A stretch of 64,000 nt of DNA from Latrodectus hesperus (Eukaryota > Arthropoda > Arachnida > Araneae > Theridiidae). This document shows positions 1 through 12,800 of this stretch, in pieces. The notes beneath the pieces are model-generated. The model was not told where the DNA came from and ran no database searches. It was given only the letters and a program-made list of their open reading frames with translations. The stretch is taken from the NCBI GenBank assembly GCA_037975125.1, contig CM075853.1, positions 33,000,613-33,064,612 on the forward strand, written 5' to 3'. A program made the position numbers and the translations under genes. Positions within the stretch are counted from its first letter, which is position 1, and every line of letters begins with the position of its first letter.

Positions 1-352
1 CTGTGATATTCTGAACAGAAACTATTATTTCATTGATTTTTGTTTGTAAATCTCGTAAATCATGCACAAAACATAACCTCAAGATCTTGACAGCTTTATT
101 TAGCACAGGATCATTAATTTCAAAACCAAGGGGAGTCTCCATTAGGGAATTCCTTTTCACATTCTTTTTATTTTGCTTATTTTCTATAGCTGCTTTTGAA
201 AAGGAGTTTTTGATGACTGTACATACAGCACTCAAAGTCTCCAAATGGTCAGGATGAGGTGCAACATTCAGCATATTTGCCAATGATTTCACATGTCCCT
301 TAAATTCTTCACTTTCAAAATCCAAGTTATCTAATGGGTTCTTAACTTTTAC
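1..352 (-). CDS. RTRAF: RTRAF exon 2 (partial)
   Basis: The acceptor is TTTAG|GTAAAAG and the reading enters in phase 0 (V K V K N P L D N L). It stays open to base 1. The block ILRLCFVHDLRDLQTKINE matches the conserved C-terminal helix of RTRAF. The exon's last bases before the window edge are CAG, so a donor could lie exactly at the edge; this cannot be seen. Confidence 0.9.
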
Positions 353-2894
353 CTAAATTTTTTTGAAAGGGAAAAAAATTTAAATTATTATTTTGCTAAA
401 ATAGTCAATTTAATACTTATTACATCAATGAATACTAATATACTTATTATGCTCCAGTTCTTACAATTATAAAAATGAAATTTAAGCATAATTAAATCTT
501 CCTAACTATGCTCAAATTTTCAAATTCATTTTTATAATATTCTTATACAATTCTGTTATATTAAGTTTTCATTTCAGCATTTTTTATTTAGTTATTAAAA
601 TGATAATGTAAATCAGGAATCTCTCTTCTAACAACAGTTTCAAAGAATATGATGTTTTGTTTTTTAGTGAAAGATAACAGCTTAATGAAATTTTGAAAAA
701 CTCATTACCAAACCAAAATGGTTAGTATTACATATAAAAAACATATAAGATTAGCAATTTTAAAAATGAAAACATTCCCACAAATGTTAGTTTTATATAT
801 AAAAATAATTGAGAATTAGGGATGTTATCTTTCATGAGGAATCAATAATTTGGTTTATTGATAGGTAAGGTCGAAAGCAAATATCTAATAGTACACAGTA
901 ACCTTAAAGTAAAGTACACACGTAAACATTTTTTATTGTAATATAAACATTCTAAGATCGCATACTAGTTTCACTTCTTCACATTCAAATGCTGAAGAAC
1001 AAGTAAAGTAATAAACCATAATGTGCCATTGTCAGAATCTTAATATTTCAGTTTCATTTTAAAGCACATTTAACTTGATTGCAATATAAATTTATTGTAA
1101 ACCAATTCTGAAACTGAATTGATATACTTAAATTTTTTTAATAAAATTTTTAATTCATAAAAATATTAATACAAAGTTCTTTAAGAATCTAACTTTTTAT
1201 TGAGCTATTTCAAGTGTATAAAATTTTTTTACTAATACTAATCTTATGGCAGTTTTAAAAAATAAATTGTCATAAGGCCACTTTAATTAATGAGGATTGG
1301 CAATCTCAAGATTTAGACTAGATACAAGTATAATATACTTAAAATTGCCCATTCCTGTGGTATACTAAATTACTTACTAATGCAAATAAATGACAACTGA
1401 GAGAACTAACAAGATGGTTACATATCTATGTAAAACGATGCTACTAGAAAGCACGACATCAAAATCTTTCAAGTCTCTTACAAAATAAAAAGAGAAATAT
1501 TCATGTTTAATGTGCAATTAAATTAATTAAATTAACTTTTTGCTTAAAATCAGAAACCCTTAAATCAAAGTCCCTTAAAATCAAAAGCTGGAAAAAATCT
1601 TGTTTGATTGTTCTGCTTTGAAAAAAGTATGCTCTTGGTTTTAATGTATAAAATTTTGTAAGGCAACACAAATACGAAAATGCAGAAAAATAAATAGGAA
1701 TAACAAATGAGGATTTTTCTTAGCACAAAAAAGTGATAATACTCCGACATTTTCCTTTACTTAGGCAGATGAATTCCATTGAGATTATAACAACAATATG
1801 CCATAAAGTACAAATTAAATAAGATTTGAATAAAATGATTATAAAAATTATCCACAATGTTTCTTTATTACTTTAATATAAAACTCCTTTGATGCATTTG
1901 GCAGAAATAAATGACACTTCTTAGATTTGAGTTTGTGCAGTGACATTTTCTAAAAAATGACTTCATTGTAGTGATTTTAGAGCGCTTAGGTAATTGTAGT
2001 CTATTATTATTTATAGATTTAATATTAGTTTTTTAAAGGTTGGATCCTAGCAGAGCCCACACCCTTGGCGCGAATGATTTTGGTTGGCGATAATTGTGGC
2101 TTGCGCCAATCTTGGTAACTCTATTTTGATACACTAGATATGATAAACCTAATTATATCTGTAATTTCATTCTGGCATGGCGCCTTTTTTCAGTTTGTTG
2201 ACAAATGTGTGGGCTCTCTTAGGAATTTACTGCTTTTTCATTTAAAGAGCTTTTTATTTTGCTTAGTGTCATGAACTTAACAGTACATTTTATTTTTACA
2301 AATAAGCTATGAAATAATCTTCTTTAATTGCTTGTTTTCGGACATTAATTTAAGCACTTTTTTAGAAAATATTAGCCTTTGGTTTTAACTTTTTTTAAAC
2401 ATGAACTGGAAAATAATATGAAACTATTTCTAGTCGTCGGAATTTTACATATATTCCAACCTTTGTTACCAATAAAAAGATAAGATAATAAATAGCTGTT
2501 TCTAATTGTTAATTAAATTTCATTTCTGTTCATTTTATGCTTTCCAAAGAATATACTTTACCTGAGGAACAGCATTCGAATTTTCTGGAGTGATATTTTT
2601 GTAATTATCGTCATCACTATATTCTAACCTAACAGCTAAACCTAAAAGCCAATCGCAAACTTCTTCTCTGTCAATAAATGGACATGCTAAGTCCTTCAAA
2701 TAAACTTTAAATGCATCTTCCCAAGCTTCACTTTCTTCTATATTACGAAGAGGTGCTCGATCTTCTATAGGGTATTGTCGTATAACTTGATCTTCTAACC
2801 AAACAACAAGACTACGGAAATCATCATCAGAAAATACATTAAAACTATTAGTGTTTATATAATCCAAGGCTTCTAATTTCCGACGATAAGACAT
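1..2894 (-). CDS. RTRAF: RTRAF (hCLE/C14orf166) homologue, 3' end beyond window
   Basis: RNA transcription, translation and transport factor. In animals it belongs to the tRNA-ligase complex (with RTCB, DDX1, FAM98) and shuttles between nucleus and cytoplasm in RNA granules. Two exons are joined in phase 0: 2894-2562 and 352-1. The first gives 111 aa starting MSYRRKLEALDY and holds the family blocks VWLEDQ.IR and DWLLGLAVRLEY. The second gives at least 117 aa, including LANML, PLGF...DPVLN, ILRL and LRDLQTKINEII. These match the order and spacing of the human protein (about 244 aa), so only roughly 15 C-terminal residues should lie left of base 1. The intron is 2209 bp. The gene is divergent from the Rab gene, with 879 bp between start codons. 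Identity rests on recalled family sequence and is strong. Confidence 0.93.
353..2561 (-). other. RTRAF intron 1
   Basis: This is a 2.2-kb AT-rich intron. The only compositionally distinct stretch is about 2040-2220, which is GC-richer (GGCGCG, TTGCGCCAA, GGCGCC words) and may be an old repeat fragment. A 61-codon open frame at 1565-1750 has no recognisable content and is judged chance. Confidence 0.7.
2562..2894 (-). CDS. RTRAF: RTRAF exon 1 (start codon exon)
   Basis: This exon codes residues 1-111. The start at 2894 lines up with the human N-terminus, (M)xxRRKLxALDY. The donor is CAG|GTAAAG, in phase 0. The frame stays open for eight more codons past the donor; those residues are not part of the family. 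Confidence 0.93.
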
Positions 2895-3773
2895 AATGAC
2901 AATAATAAATGTCTCGTCGTTAATAAACTTGTATAGTAAGTATCTAAAAACAAACCGCTAACGTGAAAGCAGACAAGTATTATTCAGTTTACATAGTTGT
3001 TGCCATATGTAGCTACATACCATAAAAATAACTAATATTTGAATCTCCTAGAAAAAAAGCTTCAGTAGAATTTTAATTGAAATAAAATGGAACTCAATAA
3101 TGTTCTTTCACTGAAATTTTAGATTTATCAACTTTTGTATACTTTTGATATCTTTATTTTCTTGTTTTTTTGCGATTATTGTAACTGCGACTGAAATGTT
3201 TATGAAAAAAAATGATAAAATAACTGATAAAAAATATAAGAAAAATATTGTTTTGTAAACAAAGAAAGTGAAACAACCAAAACTGAGTAAACAATTGGTA
3301 ATTTTTCTTATTAAAATAATTACTATCTCATAATCTATACAATACATTGGAAATAGCTTCATGAGGTAAGATTAAGAGAAATAAATATGGTTGAGTTAGT
3401 GAAAATTTAAAACTTGGAATTATATTTGTTGCGCATTTAATTGATATAGATTGCATGCTATCTTTGCCAGTTATATTATTTATTTGAAAAATATACTTTA
3501 TTTACTTTTTTTATATGAGTAAGCAAATTAGATTGGAAATTAATATTTTTTTACTATACTTACTAAATTTTTTGCCTTTATTAGAGATTATGCGATTTAT
3601 TAAATTTTATTGATGAAAGTGAAACTAAATTAATATGTAATTTTATTCGAGTTTATTTAATTAAATATGTATACTATCCACTAATAAGATGTTTACTGTA
3701 AATAATTTTTTATTCATTTCGTATCTTTAGTTTTGTGTTTGCATGGTTCAGCATGTTTTATTGAAATTGCTAA
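2895..3773. promoter_or_regulatory. Shared divergent 5' region of RTRAF and the Rab gene
   Basis: These 879 bp lie between the RTRAF start (minus) and the Rab start (plus). They must hold both 5'UTRs and both promoters unless either gene has an upstream non-coding exon. I see no clear TATA box or CpG island. An 84-codon minus-strand open frame at 3108-3362 is hydrophobic low-complexity sequence and probably chance. Confidence 0.45.
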
Positions 3774-3816
3774 ATGTATTTTCCTGAAGCAAAAGTAGTT
3801 ATACTTGGTTCCCAAG
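3774..3816 (+). CDS. Rab exon 1
   Basis: It codes the first 14 residues (M Y F P E A K V V I L G S Q) plus one base. The donor is CAAG|GTTAGT. An in-frame TAA lies immediately upstream of the ATG. The exon stops inside the P-loop. Confidence 0.9.
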
Positions 3817-6800
3817 GTTAGTCTTTTCATATCTCTTTTTACAATATAAATGCTTGTATTTTATTGTTTATTTATAATATCATTTGTCATTAATAATTCT
3901 TGAGTTTTTGGATTAGATTTTTGTCATTTAATTTTATGTATGTTTATTATCTTTAAGGATGGTAAGAAACAAATTGCTTTGATTTTTTCGTATGATTCAT
4001 AATATTGTTACACTTGATGTTATAGTCTGCATTTTACAATTAATTACTCATTGTATATGTATTCTCAAAATGCATCAGCTTTTTGAACTGGTAGAAATTT
4101 GTTATAAATAATGGTTATCTGTGTGTTAGCCCATAAATTGAATAAAATGTAAACAAATGTGATTGAAAAAACTTTATAGTTGTAGAATTAGCATATATTG
4201 TAATGCATTCTTTAATATACTGACTTTGCTTATTTATTCTTTTAATGTAATTTTGCGCTGACCATTTTGTCTAGTGGTCAGCGTGTCTGACTGCGGATAG
4301 GGAGGTCCTGGGTTGGAATCCCGGTTCGGCCATGGATGTACTTTCTCTATCTAACCTGTCTTTGTCCTTTCCTTGTATGAATGAGGTGTGAATGGTTGCC
4401 TACCCTATAAACACGGACCTATGGCATGTGTGTAGAGCAAAGTGGTTCAGAATAATTTTTAAGCCAAATAACTTAATAATTTATCTCATGTGCAAAGAGT
4501 GATGAAAGAGCAACAAATTAATCAGCTTATAATTTCATTTTAGTTAACAACTTATTTTTATTTTTATAAATGCTGAATTTAATTGATTGAATTTTGAAAA
4601 AGAATATTTTTGACATTAATGTTAATATGAACAATATACATATAAATGTGATATAGTTAATGCTAACTATTGCATGTCATGCTTTTTGTTAAAGTTACTG
4701 ATGTCCTTTATTTTATAAATTTGTATACATTTAAAAATATATGTTTTGTTAATAAATTACTGTTGTTTTAGGTTTATGGACTTTCTGACAGTCTGTTATT
4801 GTCAGCTTGTTAATGCAGATCTCTGCTGTCTTCAAATAAATATTCATATTTGTTGCTATTTTTTAAATTATAAGTTTAATCTCAAAGTATTTATTGTTTA
4901 TTAAACTATTAGTGAGAGACTATTGATCAGTAATAAATTAAACTCATGTTAGTTATTTATTTGAATATTTAAATTCATGTGTTAAGTATATATGTTTTTA
5001 GTATCCTAATTTACGATACTTAGAAACCATGCAAATTTCATTTCTTTTTAAAATAATATATTATTTTAAAACTGTAAATTGATTACTGATCTATAGTAAT
5101 TATGTTTCCTTAATATTAGGTGTGGGAAAGACTAGCTTAATTCATCGTTATGTGGGACAAATTTTTGAACAGCATACATCTCCAACTATTGGAGCTTCAT
5201 TTTTTTCTTGTACTACGTAAGTAAAATGTAGAACTATGCAGATATCTTAATTGTCTTGAGTTTTTTGTTATTTTTTTATTAAATGCCTTTTATATTAAAG
5301 CTTTCTTCTGAAGTTTCTGAATTTTAATTTATGAATTAAAATTTGAAAGGCTGAATTTCAGTATTAATCTATAAAAAATTTATTCTTCTTTCAATTCCAT
5401 TTGAAACTTTTGTCAAATAAAAAGTAACAATTTTGTAATATTAATACAAAATTGCTCTAATTTTTTTAATGATTAAAAAACAAAATTTTAGTTAATATAT
5501 TGTATATCAGTATTATTCAAAACTATTTTTTACGAATCTATAATATTTTTCTTTATCCAAATCATAATTCCAAATTTAAATAGTACCATAAAAATCTTTC
5601 ATCATTTAGAAAACATTATGTATAATTTTGTTTTGACATTAATATTCTGTGCTGTTACTAATGTTTAAATTTAACGTGAAAATTTTAATATTTAAAAAAA
5701 AATTGATTTTCTTGCAATCTATATTTGTTGCACATTAACATCACATTTGGCTTGGTTCAACAGTTATTTGTGAGTGCAATGAAACTCTTAGAAAATAGAG
5801 ATAATTTGAAATGCTATTGAAATAATACATTATTTCAATAATTAGAAATATAAAAATTTCTTCTCATTGGCATTTACAAAATTTTATTTTTGTTTAATTT
5901 AATAACTTTTAAAATAGTTTAAAAGTTATATATAAATACATATTCAAACAAACAAACACATTCACATTTGTATGTTGTTTTACAAGTTATTCGAAAAAAT
6001 TATATATTTAGGAAAGTTGATGAAACTGAAGTAAAATTACTGATATGGGACACTGCTGGCCAGGAAAGATTTCGTTCAATGGTAACTGCTATTTTTATTT
6101 TGCTTATAAAAATATTTTGCATTAAATTTATTTTCTTAATTATTTTTGTTATTACCACTCATTAACATTTAAAAAATACTTTAAAGGATAAAATATTGTA
6201 TTGTTTGTATGCATATATGTTACATACACATGAAGTATGCAATTTAATGAGAAATCATTTCAGTAAAAAAAAAAGTTATAAATTTTTGATTGCAATTGTA
6301 ACTTATTGGCATTTTTAAACATTAAAAAATTGCAATATATTTTGCCTGCTTAGATGACATCATATCTGCAGAATTATGGTAATTTTTAAAAATACTTACA
6401 GAGTGTGACATTCTGATTGATTGAACTATTGTGATTCTTATTTCTAGTTTATAACATTCATTTTCTTATTGCACATGCTATTAAACTTTCTTTTATCAAG
6501 AATATTATCATAACATACTTATTCCTTGGCTCCATAATTATGCAGAATTTTAACCTCCTTCACCAAATTGCTACATTTTTTCCAATCCTTGATCTTCGTC
6601 TTCCAATTTTTGATCTTCACCTTTTTCAAATTCTTCTCCACTTCATCCAGCCATCTCTTTCTGTTATGTTCAATCTTTCTTTTACCTCCCAGTTTTTCTC
6701 CATATTTTCTTTATTGCTCTTTCATCCTTATTCTGTCTGGATGTCGAAGCCTTTATTTTTTTTATATTTACGATATCTTTTTCTGTATAGAACTTACTTA

Positions 6801-9800
6801 ATTCTAAAATACTCCATTTATATCCACCTCCCATTGGTCCATGTATTTTACATAAAATTTTTCTTTCAAAATAAGATAAAGTAATTTTTCTTTTTATGAG
6901 TAGTAGTCCTAGTTTATGCTGCATAAGTTAGAATAGGTCTGATCTTGTTTTATAGTTTAATAATAAAAATTCTTGATAGGTCCTAAAGTTTTTAACAACT
7001 TAATTATTAAAAAATGATATCTGTTCAGCAGCCAGTCTAGCCTTTATCTCAGGCTTTATTTAATATTTTTGATGATAAACTAAGATATTTAAATTGTCCT
7101 TTCAAAACTGAGCTCAATTTTTTCTGCACTGATGGCCAAACCACATCCTCTGTCCATAATATACTTAGTATTTCCTATGTTAACCAGAAGTCACCTAATC
7201 TTTGCCTTCTTTTCTAGACCTTAATAGTTTTCAATTAAACTTTTTTGAGTTCTAGACATTCCTCCACATCGTTTTAAAAGGTAAAAATTAGTAAGGATCA
7301 GTTCATTATTGTGCACCCTTGGTTAGAGTGAACTTTTCTTATGATATATTCCAAACAGAAATTAAAAAGTGTTGTATGTATTGCATCTCCATCTTAATCC
7401 TCTATTGATTCTAAAATCTATTGGAAACTTTCCCTATACTTTAACTTTAGCTTCTGTGGTTGACAAAGTAATTTTAACAAGCCTTATTAATTTTCCTAGC
7501 ATTCCAAATTCATTCAAAATAGGATGCAATTTGTTTCTTTTTATACTGTTGTGTGATTGTTTAAATTCCATAAAAAATTAGTATAATTTGATGTTTTATT
7601 CATGAAACTTCTCCAAAACACTTCTAATATTAAAACCTACCAGTTCTAAATGCATTCTAATAGTCATTGATTCTTCTACATAAGGTCATAATCTGTTTGC
7701 AGTAATTCTTAAGAGTGCTTTTGAATATGACATACTCAAAAGTAACATTCCATCGTAGTTTTCACAAGTAAGTATGACTTTTTTTTTTATATAAATGAAT
7801 ATAATTGCACTCTGCCATACATTCTCTAATCCACACACTTTTCAAAAAGTCATGTAAAATCCTTAATAAGTTTTCCCCTCTTTATTTCAGAAGAGCTCTG
7901 CTGTAATCAAATCTTCAGTTGATGTCTTTCCTATTTTAATTATTTTATAGCTTGTTTTATGTTTTCAATGATTGGAGGTTCACAGTATTCTTTATCATTT
8001 ACATTGTATTCATTTATCTCATCCTCATTTGTCACAGGGTTTACTTTTTTTAAGTAAACACAGGTGTCATAATCCTGAGGTATCTGAGTGATCTATCCTT
8101 ATTTTCTTATTTGCTTTTTCTTCTCGTTTTCCCTCGTTGTGGTTGCCTTGTAAAAAGGTTGAGGGCTTCCTTTGATTGAATAGCTATCACCACCCTGTTG
8201 CTATTAGCTTCTCTTGGTGACTAAATCACCCACATGTTTGCAATGTGTGAATATCCATGTCCCTGGAAAGTCGGATCCTGGTAATTGAGGCTCCCAAAGA
8301 CCAACAAATTACTTTGGCCTCTGCTTCAGGTAAATGGGATGTGTGTTGTGGTCCTCAGTGATTCGTTTGGCTTACATGGATCAAGAGATCATATATTTGC
8401 TGAGTGACTTAATAAGGGTGGAGACCGCTTCAAAGATATATTGAAAAGGTATAGAGTCTGGATAGTACTAGTGTAGTTATTCTGCATCCTGTTGTTAGGC
8501 TTGGTGTGGTCAGGCCTTGCAATAATCAACCTTTTTTTATGGAGTGTACTTTTAATTCTTTACTCCCCTCTGTAGAGCAACAAATAATATATGATCAAAA
8601 ATATTTTGTTATCAAAATAAGTGAGAACAATTTTGATAATGTTTTCCCTTTCTTAATTAATAAAGAGTCTTATTGGTTCAGTTGGAAATGTTAAAAATGT
8701 CACAAAATGAAATCTGGTGATCTCTTGATGGAAGTTTTATCAGTTGAACAGACAAAATCATTCTAAAACTAAATGTCTTGGTAATAATGATGTCATTGTA
8801 TCTCTCCATAGAAGGTTAAATTCTACATGGGGAATAATTTGAGTAGATGATTTATTTAATGTTTCAGAGGAAGAAATTTTTGAAAATCTTTTTGACCAAA
8901 AAGTACCACATGTGCAGTACATTACAATCAAGAGAGAAGGCACAGTTATAAAAACTAAATACCTCATACTCACATGTTTGCAATTCCTACACTACCTCAA
9001 TCTATTAGAATTAGTTATTTAAGTTGCAATGTTTGATCCTACATTCCAAACCCTTTACATTGCTTTAAATGTCAAAGCTTTGGACATGCAAGAACTACTT
9101 GAAGGAGACATTTGACTTGTGCTTGATGTACTTCAGTTAGACATGACAGTAGCTCATGTCAATTACAAGAAAAGTGCATCAACTGCTGTAGTGAGTACCC
9201 CTCTTACTCCTGATCATGCCGAACATGGATATTAGAAAAAGAAATTTTACTTCTGTGAAAATAAAACAAAATTTATCTTACCCCAAAGCCAGGTATACAG
9301 TGTCATCTCGTACCCTTCAACAAGGCATTAGCTATTCCAGGGGTGTTTGTGTTCCAGGGATTTTGATCTTCGATACCCAGAAATTCCGGGGATCGTCGTT
9401 CAAAAGGAAGTAGGAATAATGAATTATTTATTTTGATCTGGGTAATTTTGCTTGCTTTGAAAGCAGAAAACACAATAATTTGGTCATTCAATGTTTCATA
9501 ATTGTAATTTTTCATTTCTCCCCTCCCCTTCTCGAAACTCCAAAATGTCGGTAGTAAGTCCGTAAAAGTTTCCGGGGATTTTTTGGGGTCCCACAAACAC
9601 CCCTGCTATTCACAAATAGTCAAAGAAGTCATGAAATCTTGTAGTACCCAAATAGATATAGATAGCTTAAGCCTTCCAAATTCGAAATTATCCCCAAATC
9701 TTTCTAATACGAACGTCTCACCTATATTCTAAATGATATTTCTCTAAAAGTCCTTCGCAAAATCAAAGTCCCAAAAATTGAAGCATGCAAGTGAAGGGCT

Positions 9801-12800
9801 TTATGGTATGCTTTTCTGATTGAGAATGTTTTTATCAGATTATCTGTTGTGCGTATGATAGACAACAAAATTGGGATTTTTTAACTTATTGGTTCATATA
9901 GAGGAAAATATGTTGAATAAAGAATAAAGTTTTGATAAAATTAGAATTTATAAAAATAATTTATTTTAACTTAAAGATACTATGTTTATTCTAATTTGTA
10001 TTCTCTGTATAAAATGACAGCATTAGCTTAAATAATATTTTGTTACAGGCTCCAATGTATTATCGCAATGCAAATGCAGCTATTCTTATGTTTGATATCA
10101 CTTCCTATGATTCATATGAATCAATGAAAGATTGGGTAATAGGTAAATGTATTTATATTTAAGAAGTACATTTTGAATTTGCATGTTAATAAAATTACAT
10201 GTCTCTAAAGTGATAAAATTATAAAAAATAATTTTAAGTGAATTGAAAGAAGCTTAATATAATATTTCAATATAAAAAGAAAAATAATTCATTTTTTTTG
10301 TGTGGAAGAGAAGGATATATATTTAAAACATTTTTGATTCAATATTTTCTACTAATTTTCACCATGAGAATAATTTAAAAATTCTTGTTTTTTATTATGC
10401 TACTTTAGATAATGTGTATTTAATACTAACAATGCCAGTTTTAATTTATTATTAAATGTGAAAATCATTATAATTTATGTGGGTTAAGTAACTTTTGATT
10501 TTTCTTAATAAATCATAAATATATTTTGTTTGAAATATTAAAACTCAGTATTTTGTCATAGTTATTCTAAATTGTATGACACAGTATTTTATCTTTAAAC
10601 AAGATACTTTACTTTTTGTCTTATATGCTTCCCACCTTAGGCTTGGATGTTAATAGTGGTTCGGGATCCAATTTATATTGTTGGTCCCTGCATAATTAGC
10701 CCTTGTGCAAAAACTGACTTGAGTGGTAAACAACAAAAAATGCAATAAGTGTTATCATATTTATTTTAAAATAAAATGTTCAGCTATCAGTACTTATAAT
10801 TTTGTTAAAGTGAAATATGCAAGAAATATTTTTTGTACTTTTAACTTTAACAGTACATAAGTTATTTAATTTTTATATAGAAGATTAAAAATAATTATCA
10901 TATGATTAATCAAATGCAAAAGCTTTATTTATGTAAAAGGGATAGAAATAAATTGTAAATAGAAGCAAAAATCTGATAAAAGAGTATTTTTAACTGCAAA
11001 TAAATAATAAAAATCATCGTAGTAGTTGAAAATATAAAGCAATGTTGTTGCTCTTTGTTAATAAAAGCAAATTTATTTTTTATCAGTTGCATTCATTGTT
11101 AAATGCATAATTTTTTACGTGATTGCTTTATCTTTTCTTCGTAAAATGTTCTCTGAAACTAATCCAGCATAATGTTCTATGTATGATATTTCTGGTTATT
11201 GGAAATAATATTTTGCTTTTAGAATTCCTTATTATATTTCTCGATGTTTTCTTCATTTACTCTATTCTTGTAAGTATGCCAAGTTCTTTCATGTCTCTTG
11301 AAAGCTCTGTTTATGGATTAGAAAAAATCAAAATTCTAGAAGATGAAACTTATTTTGGATTTTGTGTAATTTTGAATTGTCTTTGAAAACTGTAGCTCTT
11401 AAATAGTTTTTGCAATTCTAGATTTTGAAATGAAATTTTTTTTGATGATATATGTCTTTACTTTTTAAATGAATGCCATTTAAAATAATATAAGTAATTT
11501 TGTGCAATTTAAAATAAATGATTTCTATTTAAAATAATCAATTCTTTAATGGAATATTTGCAGTAGGTATGTGATTTATTTATACTAATGCTGTTTTTTT
11601 GTTATAGAATTAAAAGTACGATTAGAAGAATGTATTATAATGTGTGTTGTTGGCAACAAATGTGACATGAACAATATAAGACAAGTAGGATTCCGTGAAG
11701 CATCTGAATATGCTATTTCTATTGGTGCTCTCTATCATGAAACTTCTGCTCTCAGTAGTGAAGGTATATTAATGTAATTAATTCAACTTATTGAAGTTCT
11801 TAAGTGTGCATTTAAAATTGTGTAATCTTGAGAATAGTATGTGTGAGTTATATTGAAAAAATTTTAAAATGTTTTGTTTAAATCAGTAATGCATGAGTTT
11901 AATTCCAAGTTTGAAATACAGTTTTAATTGTCAGTCGCATTTGAATCAAAGCTTGTGTAAAAAAAAAAATAGTATAGGAGTAACAAACTAAAACAATTAG
12001 CTTAAATTTTCTTTAAAGTTTCCGCTGCTTTATATGCATTAATGAAGAGTAAATGATGTTATATCATTTTAGAAAAATAATTATTTAATTTTCTAGTCAA
12101 AAGTAAGCAAAAATTTCATGCAATATTTATTTATATTATCATGTTCATTTTAAAATTAATATCTTGACAGTAATTATTTTGAAACTGATTTAGCTGCTTA
12201 ATTCATAATATGTAAAGTATACATAGTGAAAAGCAAGCAACTTTTTTTGTTATTTTTTTAAATAATATGCAAAAAGTACAAACAATTTGCTTGCCTTTCA
12301 CAACTATTAAAAAATACATGAAGAATTCTATCCACATTACTAAAAGTATGAACTAAATAGAATCAGCTTTATATTTATAAAATTTATTGAAATTAATATT
12401 TTTATTTAAAAAACAGTAATTAATTTCTTTTTAATTCTCACTATTATAAATCAAAACTTAATCTCCAAGTTGACTTAGAGGAAAAATGAAACAGTAAATA
12501 TAATTCACTATAAATTGATTTCATGAAGTGGATTTGTGGATCATATATAAATGCTTATCAAAGTAATGGAAACACTTATGATTAAAAGCGAATTTTTGAA
12601 TGTGCTTTGTAAGCATTGAAATATAATAGCTATAAGTTTTTTTTAATATAAATCAGGGTTTTCACAGCTCTTTGAAACTCCTTAAATTTCAAATAATTTT
12701 TTAAGGGCCCTTGAAACTCCTGGAATTTTAATTTCACAGCTTGAAAATCGTGAATTACTCCTGGAAATTTTACTTACCTTGATGCATTTATTTTTTTTTT

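Noticed and set aside
33..257. 74-codon plus-strand open frame at the left edge
   Set aside because: It is antisense to RTRAF exon 2, whose minus-strand translation matches the family closely.
4265..4345. Possible functional tRNA gene
   Set aside because: Box A- and B-like sequences are present, but the anticodon and acceptor arms do not pair as a tRNA and the copy continues into a SINE body.
9303..9596. 97-codon minus-strand open frame
   Set aside because: It overlaps the MITE at 9338-9605 almost exactly; the element's inverted ends explain the sequence and no domain is visible.
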